Below are positions 35,581 through 44,433 of a stretch of DNA of 64,000 nucleotides, piece by piece. The stretch spans positions 11,959 through 75,958 of the forward strand of contig CAJUHQ010000003.1 of the NCBI GenBank assembly GCA_910586095.1. The letters are read 5' to 3'. Position 1 is the stretch's first letter. The number at the start of each line of letters is the position of its first letter. This DNA is from an uncultured Lachnospiraceae bacterium (GTDB taxonomy: Bacteria > Bacillota > Clostridia > Lachnospirales > Lachnospiraceae). The translations under genes were made by a program, and so were the position numbers. The notes under the pieces are model-generated. The model was not told the origin of the DNA and ran no database searches. It worked only from the letters and a program-made list of their open reading frames with translations.

Positions 35581-36468
35581 GTGTTAAAGATACAATTTTT
35601 AAACGGTGGGTTGGCAACCCAGGCATTTCAGTATATTTTTGCTAAACATTATGAGATCTCACACCCAGGTGAAATTATGTATTTGGATGATACATTGATG
35701 GCATTGGCACCAGATCAGAATCGTTATGATTTAGGACGCGTGTTTGGCATTAGGCCACATATGCTCAGTGAGGCATTTGATGTGGATGTATGGGAATATA
35801 TCATAGAGTTACGCAGACAAGGCAAAAGTACGCCTCAGATTTTAAAGGATAATGGCACAGACTTAGATTTGTTGACAGAATTCGATGGATTTGGACCTTA
35901 TGTTCCGTTTGACGGACCAGCATTTCTTGGAAAGACAAACGCCTACGATCCAGATGTTCAGAATGTCGAGCGCAATACGTATTTTTATGGATTTTGGATG
36001 AATAGAGGCTGGTTTGACAAATATCAACTTCAGTTTCGGATGGAGTTTAGTTTTCCTAGTATCACAGATAATTACAATGCGGAGTTAATGCGCAGAATCT
36101 GTAATGAGCGCTCGGTTGGGCTTCATGTATACAGAGGAGATTACGTTAAGTCAAATATTGCGTATGGTGCTGCGGAATATGCAAGTATGACAGAGGCATG
36201 CATGGCTGTATGGGGTGGGGATGCTGTCGTGTATGTGTTTTCTGATGATATTCCATGGTGTAAGGAAAATAGTAGTGCTATGGGGCTTGACCAGTTCCGT
36301 GAGGTAGTCTATGTAGAAGGAAATACAGGTACTAAGAGTTATATTGATTTGCAGTTGATGAGCAATTGTGATGTCATGATGGTAGGAAACAGCCCAATGG
36401 CATTTCTCGCTGCTATTTTAAATACCCGCTACAAGTTTGTGGTGAATAAGTCAGGCAGGAATATATAG
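35581..36468 (+). CDS. GT11-like (alpha-1,2-fucosyltransferase-type) glycosyltransferase
   Basis: This 295-aa protein resembles GT11. NGGLATQAFQYIFA corresponds to the family GGLGNQxFQYA, LHVYRGDYV to HxRRGDY, then VYVFSDDIPWCKEN, and DLQLMSNCDVMMVGNSPMAF to the C-terminal motif. The Gly-Asn of the first motif is replaced by Ala-Thr and one Arg of the second by Tyr, so donor specificity may differ from GDP-fucose or activity may be lost. The start is GTG 35581 after AAGGGGG. It sits between the two GT2 paralogues with short gaps. Confidence 0.72.
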   Translation: MLKIQFLNGGLATQAFQYIFAKHYEISHPGEIMYLDDTLMALAPDQNRYDLGRVFGIRPHMLSEAFDVDVWEYIIELRRQGKSTPQILKDNGTDLDLLTEFDGFGPYVPFDGPAFLGKTNAYDPDVQNVERNTYFYGFWMNRGWFDKYQLQFRMEFSFPSITDNYNAELMRRICNERSVGLHVYRGDYVKSNIAYGAAEYASMTEACMAVWGGDAVVYVFSDDIPWCKENSSAMGLDQFREVVYVEGNTGTKSYIDLQLMSNCDVMMVGNSPMAFLAAILNTRYKFVVNKSGRNI

Positions 36469-36485
36469 ATAGAGGAGGAAGAGTT

Positions 36486-37553
36486 ATGTCCAAAGTACCA
36501 GTTTCCGTGTGCATCATAGCAAAAAACGAGGAAAAGTATTTAGAGGGATGTTTAAAACATCTGTTGCCATATGGGTTTGAGATTATAGTTACTGATACAG
36601 GTTCAGAGGATCGAACAAAAGAGATCGCAGCAAAGTATGCAAGCAAAGTCTTGGATTTTGAGTGGATTGATGATTTTAGCGCCGCGCGCAACTTTTGTGC
36701 ACAACATGCATCAAACCCATGGATATTATCTCTTGACTGTGATGAGTATGTCAATTCGATTGACGTAAAAGGGATGCGCATCCTGATGCAAAAATTTCCA
36801 CGTTATGTAGGAAATATAGATTTGGCGAATTTAGTTATTGATGAGAATGGCGAACAGCGTGTTACAATAGAGAATGTGTCACGGTTTTACAACAGGAATT
36901 TTTATACCTTTATCAATGCAGTGCATGAGCAACTTGTACCAGTTAAGGATCACACAATATATCAATATCCGCAATTTTTGCTTCCTATGGAAGTCGTACA
37001 CCACGGTTACAATATCACTGGTGAGGAAATGGTCAAAAAACAAAAACGAAATTTGCAGCTTTTGGAAAAGGCCATTGAAAAGAATCCAGAAGATTCTTAT
37101 TCATGGTTCCAGATTGGACAATCGCGTTTTGTCCTCAAGCAATATGAGGAGGCTGTAGATGCTTATGAGAAGTCATTAGCTTTGAAACCAGAAACGAATC
37201 GATACTTTGTGGAGGTTGCAGTAGAATCACTTAGCAAGGCATATTTAAATGTGCGAAAAAAGAAGGAGTCGCTGGAACTACTTAAACAGTACGAGGACAT
37301 CTATAAGTCTGCAAAGTTTATGTTCGCATTAGCAGCCTCTTATATGGAGAATGAACAGCCACTTCAAGCACTATTGCACTATATTAAGACATCGACAACA
37401 AAGGATTTTGAGACATTGGGCGAGAATAAGATTGATTGTTACAATAATATTATCGCGCTCTATTATGAGATGGGACAGCCTGAGATGGCAGAGATGTTTA
37501 TCCCAAAATATGAGGCGTGCAAAAAAGAAAAAGAGCGGATTATCAATTCTTAA
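36486..37553 (+). CDS. Family 2 glycosyltransferase with TPR-like tail, copy B
   Basis: This 355-aa paralogue of the gene at 34479 has the same GT-A motifs (VCIIAKNEEKYLEGCLKHLL, TDTGSEDRTKEIAAKYA, LSLDCDEYV) and a TPR-like tail with SYSWFQIGQSRFVLKQYEEA. The first ~100 codons remain close to copy A even at the DNA level and the tails diverge. This suggests tandem duplication followed by a change of acceptor binding. GGAGGAAGAG precedes the ATG. Confidence 0.85.
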   Translation: MSKVPVSVCIIAKNEEKYLEGCLKHLLPYGFEIIVTDTGSEDRTKEIAAKYASKVLDFEWIDDFSAARNFCAQHASNPWILSLDCDEYVNSIDVKGMRILMQKFPRYVGNIDLANLVIDENGEQRVTIENVSRFYNRNFYTFINAVHEQLVPVKDHTIYQYPQFLLPMEVVHHGYNITGEEMVKKQKRNLQLLEKAIEKNPEDSYSWFQIGQSRFVLKQYEEAVDAYEKSLALKPETNRYFVEVAVESLSKAYLNVRKKKESLELLKQYEDIYKSAKFMFALAASYMENEQPLQALLHYIKTSTTKDFETLGENKIDCYNNIIALYYEMGQPEMAEMFIPKYEACKKEKERIINS

Positions 37554-37583
37554 TTGAAAAATAAAATTTTTCAAAATAGGCTA

Positions 37584-37611
37584 TAAAGTTTTTTGAGAGA
37601 GGTGTCGATAT
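37584..37611 (+). promoter_or_regulatory. Sigma-28 promoter of flagellin 4
   Basis: TAAA, 16 nt, GTCGATAT. The leader would be about 290 nt. Confidence 0.68.
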
Positions 37612-37748
37612 ATTAGGCAAAGATACAAAATAAATAATGCAAACAGTTTCTATAGTATCAATAATTGAAAGAAAAGAAAAAGTTGCAAATATGAAAATTG
37701 TATCTTGTATTCCTTTCACATTGTGGTATAATACAACTATGTTAATAA

Positions 37749-37901
37749 CTGAAACTGTTGCTGCTGGCAATTTGTTTTGTCAGTAGAACTACAGGTTCAG
37801 ATATTATAAATTATGATTGGTTAGCAGATAATCAATCAACTACAACTGAATATGGAGTAAAAGGTGGGCAAAAGGATTTGCCCATGACGATCACAAGGAG
37901 G
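37749..37901 (+). promoter_or_regulatory. Structured leader of flagellin 4 with AGGA-loop hairpin
   Basis: P1 (37749-37800): CTGAAACTGT with ACAGGTTCAG outside and CTGGCAA/TTGTCAG inside. P2 (37815-37837): GATTG/CAATC. A conserved single strand ACAACTGAATATGGA follows. P3 (37866-37883) is GGGCAAA-AGGA-TTTGCCC, which presents an ANGGA site in its loop. The Shine-Dalgarno AAGGAGG is at 37895-37901. The second ANGGA overlaps it, as in known CsrA-repressed flagellin leaders. Confidence 0.65.
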
Positions 37902-37908
37902 TAAGATT

Positions 37909-39408
37909 ATGGTAGTACAGCACAATCTTTCGGCAATGAATTCTAACAGAATGTTAGGCATCACACAGGGTTCTTTATCTAAGTCTACAGAGAAGTTGTC
38001 TTCTGGTTATAAGATTAACCGTGCAGCAGACAATGCAGCAGGTCTTGCAATATCTGAGAAGATGAGAAAGCAGATCAGAGGTCTTACACAGGCTTCTACT
38101 AACGCTGAGGACGGTATCAGTTCTGTACAGACAGCAGAAGGTGCTTTAACAGAAGTTCACGATATGCTTCAGAGAATGAACGAGCTGGCAGTTCAGACAG
38201 CAAACGGCACAAACTCTGCAAATGACCGTGACTATATCCAGGATGAGATTGACCAGCTTTCACAGGAAATCGACCGTGTAGCTGAAACAACCAAGTTCAA
38301 TGAGATTTATCTGTTAAAGGGTGATCCTACTAACAAGAAAGCTATGGGCTATACATATGCTTATAAAGCTGCATTTAACAGAAGTGCTTCTGTTACATTT
38401 ACAGCAGCTGCAAACAATGAAGTAGGTATGTCTGTTACAGTAAGCTTTGCTACAATGGGTGGCGGAGATGTATCAGCAGCTGATGCAAACCTTTTGGCTA
38501 AGGCATTCAAGAATCAGGGTGTTACAATCGCAGCAATTACAGTTCGTACAAGTGGAGGAGATGCACTTGGTTATTCATTAACATTGAATGGTAGTGATGC
38601 AAAGAGCAACTTCAATGTACAGACAGTTTCTGCTGTAACAGGTGTATTCAGAATTACCAATGCAAATGGTGCTACAGTAGCTACAATACAGATTACTGAT
38701 AGTAAGACAGGCGATGCTAAAGTAACAGGTCGTGAGACAATTGTTAGTGCTTATACAGCTACAGCAGCTTATTCAAGCCGCGATGTATTTGCAGCATACG
38801 ATAAGGATGGCAATGCTATTTCAGCAAATGACCTTAAGACATACTTTACAGCAGAGTCTAACCCAGCAGCACAGCCAGGTAGCTCAGCTTCTGTAAAAGC
38901 AAATGCAGATGCACCTAGAATTTATGATGCATTAGGCAAAGAGCTTTCAGCAGCAACTGTTGCGGCTGGTCAGCTTACAGCAATCAAGGAGCAGACAGCT
39001 ACATTGAACTTAAGCTTCCATGTAGGTGCAGACAGCACATCTAACAACAAGATCAATGTTAACATTGATGCTATGAGCTCAAAAGCTTTGGGTGTTAATG
39101 GTTTGAAAGTAAATGGTACTGATGGAACAAATGCTACAAAGGCAATTGATACCATCGCAGCAGCAATCAAGAAAGTTTCTAAGCAGAGATCTGCACTTGG
39201 TGCTGTTCAGAACAGATTAGAGCACACCATTAACAACTTGGATAACGTTGTTGAGAATACTACAGCATCTGAGAGCCAGATCCGTGATACAGATATGGCT
39301 ACAGAGATGGTGAAGTACACCAACAATAATATCCTTTCACAGGCAGGTCAGTCTATGCTTGCACAGTCTAACCAGTCTAACCAAGGTGTACTTTCTATCT
39401 TAGGATAA
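37909..39408 (+). CDS. Flagellin 4, 499 aa
   Basis: It begins MVVQHNLSAMNSNRMLGITQ and has D1 QASTNAEDGISSVQTAEGAL. The C-terminus is ESQIRDTDMATEMVKYTNNN, then ILSQAGQSMLAQSNQSNQGV, ending SILG. The middle (~150-380) is Ala/Thr/Ser-rich. Codon choice is strongly restricted (for example CAG, AAG, ACA and GCA repeated), as in very highly expressed genes, so this and flagellin 5 may be the main filament subunits. AAGGAGG precedes the ATG. Confidence 0.95.
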   Translation: MVVQHNLSAMNSNRMLGITQGSLSKSTEKLSSGYKINRAADNAAGLAISEKMRKQIRGLTQASTNAEDGISSVQTAEGALTEVHDMLQRMNELAVQTANGTNSANDRDYIQDEIDQLSQEIDRVAETTKFNEIYLLKGDPTNKKAMGYTYAYKAAFNRSASVTFTAAANNEVGMSVTVSFATMGGGDVSAADANLLAKAFKNQGVTIAAITVRTSGGDALGYSLTLNGSDAKSNFNVQTVSAVTGVFRITNANGATVATIQITDSKTGDAKVTGRETIVSAYTATAAYSSRDVFAAYDKDGNAISANDLKTYFTAESNPAAQPGSSASVKANADAPRIYDALGKELSAATVAAGQLTAIKEQTATLNLSFHVGADSTSNNKINVNIDAMSSKALGVNGLKVNGTDGTNATKAIDTIAAAIKKVSKQRSALGAVQNRLEHTINNLDNVVENTTASESQIRDTDMATEMVKYTNNNILSQAGQSMLAQSNQSNQGVLSILG

Positions 39409-39600
39409 TAAGATTTCTTAAACTAAGTATTTAGTTTGATGAGATTATTTTTAGAAAAGTAGGATTTTCTTAAGATGGTAAAGTAGCGTTGTGTATGGTC
39501 TATTGTCTAATGGGCAGTGTGATTGTTGATAGCAAAATATTCTGATAGAGGATCCTAACTGATTACTTATGTTAGACCAGAGCGGTTCTACCATAAAGGG

Positions 39601-39634
39601 AAAAGGCTTAAAACTTAAGTTTTAAGCCTTTTTT
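39601..39634 (+). terminator. Terminator of flagellin 4
   Basis: AAAAGGCTTAAAA pairs perfectly with TTTTAAGCCTTTT, followed by T2. The following 39635-39914 is AT-rich with nothing recognised. Confidence 0.9.
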
Positions 39635-39914
39635 CGTTGCTTAGATTGAGGAGCCATTTTTATTGTAGAGAAACTATATTGCTTAAAATAGCATATAGTA
39701 TATGACAAGTGCTTAAGTATAAGTGAACTTAAAAACAGTTTGTTGTATGAGGAGCGGATATCAGAATCAAGAGTTTGGTAATTAGGATTACAGACAGTTG
39801 ATAAAAGGGCAGAAGAGTATTGTAGTAAAAAGAAAATGCGAAATTAAATAAATTATATATATAATAGAAATAAAAACAAATGCATATAAAATTAAAAAAA
39901 TAACAGAAAAAGTA

Positions 39915-39942
39915 TAAAGTATTTTTAGAATACAGCCGATAT
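39915..39942 (+). promoter_or_regulatory. Sigma-28 promoter of flagellin 5
   Basis: TAAA, 16 nt, GCCGATAT, a full match. The leader would be about 270 nt. Confidence 0.75.
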
Positions 39943-40041
39943 ATAAGTCAAAGATGCAAAACATAGAGTAAATACAGATTATTTACAAGCAACTTTTTAA
40001 CTGAAGGCGCTTTTATCTTCAGATTATCTAATTGATAATAG

Positions 40042-40212
40042 CTGAACCTGTTGATGGGAAGCTGGCGCCAACCCTATCGGTCAACAGGTCAGATATTATA
40101 GATGAATTGATTTTGTTATAAGTCAATTCAATGACAACTGAATATGGAAAAGAAATGGGCAAAAGGATTTGTCCTATGTGGTAAATCGTACCACATTGCG
40201 ATTACAAGGAGG
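40042..40212 (+). promoter_or_regulatory. Structured leader of flagellin 5 with AGGA-loop hairpin
   Basis: It has the same order of elements as the flagellin 4 leader. P1 (40042-40092): ACCTGTTGA/TCAACAGGT with an inner GATGGG/CCC-T-ATC, then CAGATATTATA. P2 (40104-40129): GAATTGA/TCAATTC. P3 (40157-40174): GGGCAAA-AGGA-TTTGTCC. An additional hairpin ATGTGGTA/TACCACAT lies at 40176-40196. AAGGAGG is at 40206-40212. P1 and P2 keep their pairing despite different sequence. Confidence 0.65.
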
Positions 40213-40219
40213 TAATATT

Positions 40220-41713
40220 ATGGTAGTACAGCATAATCTTTCAGCAATGAATTCTAATAGAATGTTAGGCATTACAACAGGCGTCTTAGCAAAGTCTACA
40301 GAGAAGCTTTCTTCTGGATATAAGATTAACCGTGCAGCAGATAACGCAGCAGGTCTTGCAATATCTGAGAAGATGAGAAAGCAAATCAGAGGTCTTACAC
40401 AGGCTTCTGTAAATGCTGAGGATGGTATCTCTTGTGTACAGACAGCAGAAGGTGCTTTGACAGAAGTTCATGATATGCTTCAGAGAATGAACGAGCTGGC
40501 AGTTCAGGCAGCAAACGGCACAAACTCTGAAAATGATCGCGACTATATCCAAGATGAGATAGATCAGCTTTCACAGGAAATCGACCGTGTAGCAGAGACA
40601 ACCAAGTTCAATGAGATTTATCTGTTAAAGGGCGATGCAAAGAATGAGAAGGCTATGGGTTATACTTATACCTATAAGACTGCAATGGACAGAACTGCAA
40701 CTGTTAAATTTACAGCACCAGCAAACAATGAAGTAGGTTTATCTATTTCTGTTAAGTTTAGTGCTGCTGATGCAAACGTTTCTGCTGCTGATGCAAACCT
40801 TTTGGCAAAAGCATTTAAGAATCAGGGCGTTACAGTAGCATCTATCACAGTTAGAACTGCTTCAGGAGATAAGGTTGGTTATTCACTTACATTAAATGGT
40901 AGTGATGCAAAGAGCAACTTTACAATTCAGACTGTTTCTTCACAGACTGGCGTATTCAAGATTATGAATGCAAATGGTGCAGTAGTTGCAACTGTAACTA
41001 TTTTGGATGGCAAGACAGGAGATGCTAAAGTATCAGGTCGTGAGACAATTGTTAGTGCATATACTGCTTCCGCAGCATATTCTTCACGTGATGCATACAG
41101 ACTATATGACAAAGATGGCAATACGATTGCAGCAAATGATTTGGATCGTTACTTTACAGCAATCGCTGATGCAACCATGAAATTGGGCGATAGCGCTTCT
41201 GTAACAGCAAATGCAGAGGCTCCTAGAGTGTATGATGCACTTGGTAAGGAAGTATCAGCATTTAGCGTAAGCAGCATGATTAATGCAATCAAAGAGCAGA
41301 CTGCTACATTGCACTTAAGCTTCCATGTAGGAGCAGACAGCACTTCTAACAACAAGATCAATGTCAACCTTGATGCTATGAATGCGAAGTGCCTCGGTGT
41401 AAATGGCTTGAGAGTAAATGGAACAGATGACAAGAATGCGACAGAGGCAATTGATCTTATCGCAGCAGCGATCAAAAAAGTTTCTAAGCAGAGATCTGCA
41501 TTGGGTGCAGTACAGAATAGATTAGAGCATACCATCAACAACCTGGATAATATCGTTGAGAATACAACAGCCGCTGAGAGCCAGATTCGTGATACAGATA
41601 TGGCAACAGAGATGGTGAAGTATACAAACGCAAATATTTTATCACAGGCTGGTCAGTCTATGTTAGCACAGTCTAACCAGGCAAACCAGGGCGTACTTTC
41701 AATCTTAGGATAA
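40220..41713 (+). CDS. Flagellin 5, 497 aa
   Basis: A close paralogue of flagellin 4 throughout, including the middle domain (both contain SAADANLLAKAFKNQGV, SLTLNGSDAKSNF and TGDAKVxGRETIVSAY). It keeps the D1 form DGISCVQTAEGAL and ends NQANQGVLSILG. ATG 40220 with AAGGAGG is the family start. An in-frame GTG-type extension from 40169 runs through the leader hairpins and is rejected. The same restricted codon use as flagellin 4 points to recent tandem duplication with high expression. Confidence 0.95.
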   Translation: MVVQHNLSAMNSNRMLGITTGVLAKSTEKLSSGYKINRAADNAAGLAISEKMRKQIRGLTQASVNAEDGISCVQTAEGALTEVHDMLQRMNELAVQAANGTNSENDRDYIQDEIDQLSQEIDRVAETTKFNEIYLLKGDAKNEKAMGYTYTYKTAMDRTATVKFTAPANNEVGLSISVKFSAADANVSAADANLLAKAFKNQGVTVASITVRTASGDKVGYSLTLNGSDAKSNFTIQTVSSQTGVFKIMNANGAVVATVTILDGKTGDAKVSGRETIVSAYTASAAYSSRDAYRLYDKDGNTIAANDLDRYFTAIADATMKLGDSASVTANAEAPRVYDALGKEVSAFSVSSMINAIKEQTATLHLSFHVGADSTSNNKINVNLDAMNAKCLGVNGLRVNGTDDKNATEAIDLIAAAIKKVSKQRSALGAVQNRLEHTINNLDNIVENTTAAESQIRDTDMATEMVKYTNANILSQAGQSMLAQSNQANQGVLSILG

Positions 41714-41821
41714 GATTTTCTTAGGATAAGATTTTCTTAGAAATAAGAATGTTTGGAATGTCAAACAGAGTGTATTAGAAGGAATTGTTTCTACCAGGAA
41801 AATTGGACTTGAAAAAGATCA

Positions 41822-41848
41822 GAAAAGGATCTATTCAGGTCCTTTTTT
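41822..41848 (+). terminator. Terminator of flagellin 5
   Basis: GAAAAGGA pairs with TCCTTTTTT. Confidence 0.75.
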
Positions 41849-41884
41849 CGTGGCAATTTTATGGGTTATAAAAGCAGATATAAC

Positions 41885-41916
41885 ACAAAAAAGGGCTGTT
41901 GCAACAGCCCTTTTGT
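41885..41916. terminator. Bidirectional terminator
   Basis: AAGGGCTGTT-GC-AACAGCCCTT with A- and T-runs on both sides. It ends the minus-strand gene 41926-42384 and backs up the flagellin 5 terminator. Confidence 0.9.
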
Positions 41917-41925
41917 AAATAAAAG

Positions 41926-42384
41926 CTAGTTTTTCTTTTCGGGTACAAACATAAAAATCTGTTTTTGTTCTTCTGGAATCTCACAGAGTTTTATGTCAAG
42001 TTCATAAGATTCTTTACATTTAGCAAGACTGTCGAGCACAACAGGCGCTTGAACTTCCTCTTTGTTTAGTAAAGTATCAAGGCGGTAGTAGACCAATGTT
42101 TGTAGATCCATCATGTATTGGTACATGGGATGATTGTAAGATTCGAGATGTGCAAGCTTCACACTAATTTGTTCTGTATACAGAGAAATATTGTTTAGTG
42201 CAGTGATTAGATCATCTTTTTTGGAAATGACAGCGCACAATTGCCTGCAATGTTCTCGGCTTCCATCAGATAATTTTATAATTAGTGCGTCATATTCGTC
42301 AATTCCATCGAGAATTTTAAGTGTTTGCCTATAGGCTTCACATAAAATTTCTAATAATCGTTCTATTGTTTGTCTATTTTCCAT
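41926..42384 (-). CDS. Small helical protein, possible FliT/FlgN-type chaperone
   Basis: This 152-aa, mostly alpha-helical protein (LLEILCEAYRQTLKILDGID, then SKKDDLITALNNISLYTEQI) ends with a short FMFVPEKKN tail. The KKDxLIxxL pattern recalls FliT/FlgN chaperones and the position next to flagellins and a second FliD-like gene supports a flagellar role, but no family match can be proven by eye. GGGAGATT precedes the ATG. A CCGATAT on the minus strand at 42651 is a possible sigma-28 -10 but lacks a -35. Confidence 0.6.
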   Translation of the reverse strand: MENRQTIERLLEILCEAYRQTLKILDGIDEYDALIIKLSDGSREHCRQLCAVISKKDDLITALNNISLYTEQISVKLAHLESYNHPMYQYMMDLQTLVYYRLDTLLNKEEVQAPVVLDSLAKCKESYELDIKLCEIPEEQKQIFMFVPEKKN

Positions 42385-42424
42385 GATAATCTCCCATGCC
42401 GCCTTTGGCGGCTCAAATAGAAAT

Positions 42425-42475
42425 GAAAAACGCAGTCTTTTGCGTTTTTCCTGTGTGAAATTTTACATTTCACAC
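42425..42475 (-). terminator. Two stem-loops after the minus-strand glycosyltransferase
   Basis: GAAAAACGCA/TGCGTTTTTC (42425-42450) is terminator-like on both strands. GTGTGAAAT-TTTAC-ATTTCACAC (42453-42475) is a 9-bp perfect hairpin without a T-run. A third small hairpin GCCGCC-TTT-GGCGGC lies at 42398-42412. The rest of 42385-42684 has no convincing gene. Confidence 0.6.
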
Positions 42476-42684
42476 TAATCTCCAATGCTGCCAACGACCC
42501 ACAAAGTTGAGTGTCAGCACAAATTTGCTGTGTTCTTTTCCAAAATTGTCTCTACAATACTGCAAAATAACAGGCTGTATTGGTTGAATGGGGCTCATTC
42601 TCATACAATTTAAAGTGTTTGGAATAAATTTTCTATATTTTCTATATAGTATATCGGACAAATTGTGTAAAAAAATAATACAAT

Positions 42685-44010
42685 TTAGAATTCAATTCCG
42701 CGCAATTGTGTAATTCGTCGCAAAAACATTGGTTGTAGTGCATATAAAAATAGTTTTAGATTGGATTCATATTCTTTGACAAGAAGAACGTCCTCTTTGG
42801 TTGCGAGCATGTGAAAGCCTTTGTCAATGTATACCACTTCACCATTAAAATCAAGTGGGTACTGAAATTCCTGAATAGTAAGGATAGAATCGCATCGCAC
42901 GATAGTGGTCACACCTGATTTTGGCTGTGGTAAAAATAGAATTTTGGGGTTAATCTGTCGGATGACTTGTTCTAGAAACGGATCACTATCTTCCATATAT
43001 ATGGCTTCTTGCTCTTCAAAAAAAGTTACAAAATCAAGACCAGCCTCCTCATTTGCCAAAATTCGATCATTGGCGGCTTTTCCATTAAAACCGTTGAGAG
43101 CGTCATTGAGGGCACTTAAATCTGTCTGAGCCATATTGTGAGCATGTCCCATGCGGTGTAAATAAAAGGATTCAAATACACAGCGGAGCAAAACCAGACT
43201 CATTTTTGCACATTTTTCAGGAGGAGTATAGTTGATAAAAAAGTTTAGACAGTTGCGTGTCATATAGTAATTGACTTTTGTGTTGTCATATCGGTGCATA
43301 GGACTAGCAGCATGGTACAGTTTTGCGTCTCCTAATGCGACCACTTCAAAGCCGGCCTGTTTAACCCGATATCCCCATTCAGTATCATCCCAATACAAAA
43401 AGTTTTCTTCTGGCAACAAACCAACTTGCCTAATAACATTGGCAGATACCATCATACCACATGCACCGATGGCATCGCAGTACACTTCATTTGGAAGATC
43501 TTTGGTATCATGAGTGTCTGCATAGAGAGTTGATGCGCGAAAATGTTTAAAATCAATAGAGATACCAAACTGTTGTATGTAATGTGGCATGTGTTTGTGA
43601 TATACTTTTCCTCCAACAAGCCCTACTGTAGGTTGTCTCGATAAGAAATTGTACATAATTCTGAGAGCATTAGGATCGACAGTTACTTCCTCACTAAGAC
43701 AACATATGTAGGAAAAACCGTCAGCCAATGCCTGTTTCATTCCAAGATTAAGTCCGCCGCAGCTACCTAAGTCCTTGTCAGAACGGGTAAAGGATATTGC
43801 ATCGCCATAGTGGGCAGTGATTAGAGCTTCTGATTCATCTGTGGAGGAGTTATCAATAACATATAATTTTAATTCACATAAGGTCTTATCTGTCTGGGAT
43901 GATGCAGTTTGAAAACCAGAGGAATTTAGGACAGAACGAATACAGCAAATAGTATCCATACCTTTATTATGATTACAGATAACAACTGCAAGTTTTTCTT
44001 TTGGCTTCAC
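42685..44010 (-). CDS. Family 2 glycosyltransferase (WbbL/rhamnosyltransferase-like)
   Basis: This 441-aa protein has a GT-A domain: VVICNHNKGMDTICCIRSVL, VIDNSSTDESEALI, SDKDLGSCGGLNLGMKQAL, and the second-half motif LYWDDTEWGYRVKQAGFEV typical of WbbL/rhamnosyltransferase-type GT2 enzymes. The usual DXD is replaced by SEEVTVD. GTG 44010 has AAAGGAGG upstream. The longer frame to 44097 lacks a site. It is divergent from the GT2 at 44434, and acceptor and donor are unknown. Confidence 0.82.
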   Translation of the reverse strand: MKPKEKLAVVICNHNKGMDTICCIRSVLNSSGFQTASSQTDKTLCELKLYVIDNSSTDESEALITAHYGDAISFTRSDKDLGSCGGLNLGMKQALADGFSYICCLSEEVTVDPNALRIMYNFLSRQPTVGLVGGKVYHKHMPHYIQQFGISIDFKHFRASTLYADTHDTKDLPNEVYCDAIGACGMMVSANVIRQVGLLPEENFLYWDDTEWGYRVKQAGFEVVALGDAKLYHAASPMHRYDNTKVNYYMTRNCLNFFINYTPPEKCAKMSLVLLRCVFESFYLHRMGHAHNMAQTDLSALNDALNGFNGKAANDRILANEEAGLDFVTFFEEQEAIYMEDSDPFLEQVIRQINPKILFLPQPKSGVTTIVRCDSILTIQEFQYPLDFNGEVVYIDKGFHMLATKEDVLLVKEYESNLKLFLYALQPMFLRRITQLRGIEF

Positions 44011-44310
44011 AATAGAACCTCCTTTGAGAACGCTGATTTTTGTAAGCAATGAATCAACAGTTGCAAAACAAATGTTGATAAACATTGCAAAGATCACTTA
44101 TCTCGATACTTGTAACAGAAAGTAAGCGATGGGGGTTGTTGAAATTAGTATAACATAGATTATGATAGACAAACAACTGTATGATGATTCAACCATATGA
44201 CAAAATAGCAATCTAGATGATATGCTATATTATACAATACAGGGTGGAGGAAGAGATTGGATTGATATTTAGTTAGAAGAGGCGAACTAATTAGAAAATA
44301 TATTTTTTTG

Positions 44311-44339
44311 TTGAGATCGTATGTAAATTCCGATATACT
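44311..44339 (+). promoter_or_regulatory. Sigma-A promoter of the GT2 gene at 44434
   Basis: TTGAGA, 17 nt, TATACT. The rest of the divergent region 44011-44433 is AT-rich with nothing else recognised. Confidence 0.55.
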
Positions 44340-44433
44340 ACTACTATATGCGATGGTTGTGAACAACAATACATAAAAGGAAACTAACAGATACAAACAT
44401 ATTGAAAATGTAACTGTGTGGGAGAGTAGAGAT

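Noticed and set aside
42651..42657. CCGATAT on the minus strand as a sigma-28 promoter for 41926-42384
   Set aside because: No TAAA at 15-17 nt. Left only as a possible -10.
42470..42661. 63-codon minus-strand frame
   Set aside because: No good ribosome-binding site, and it overlaps the hairpin region. No recognisable protein features.
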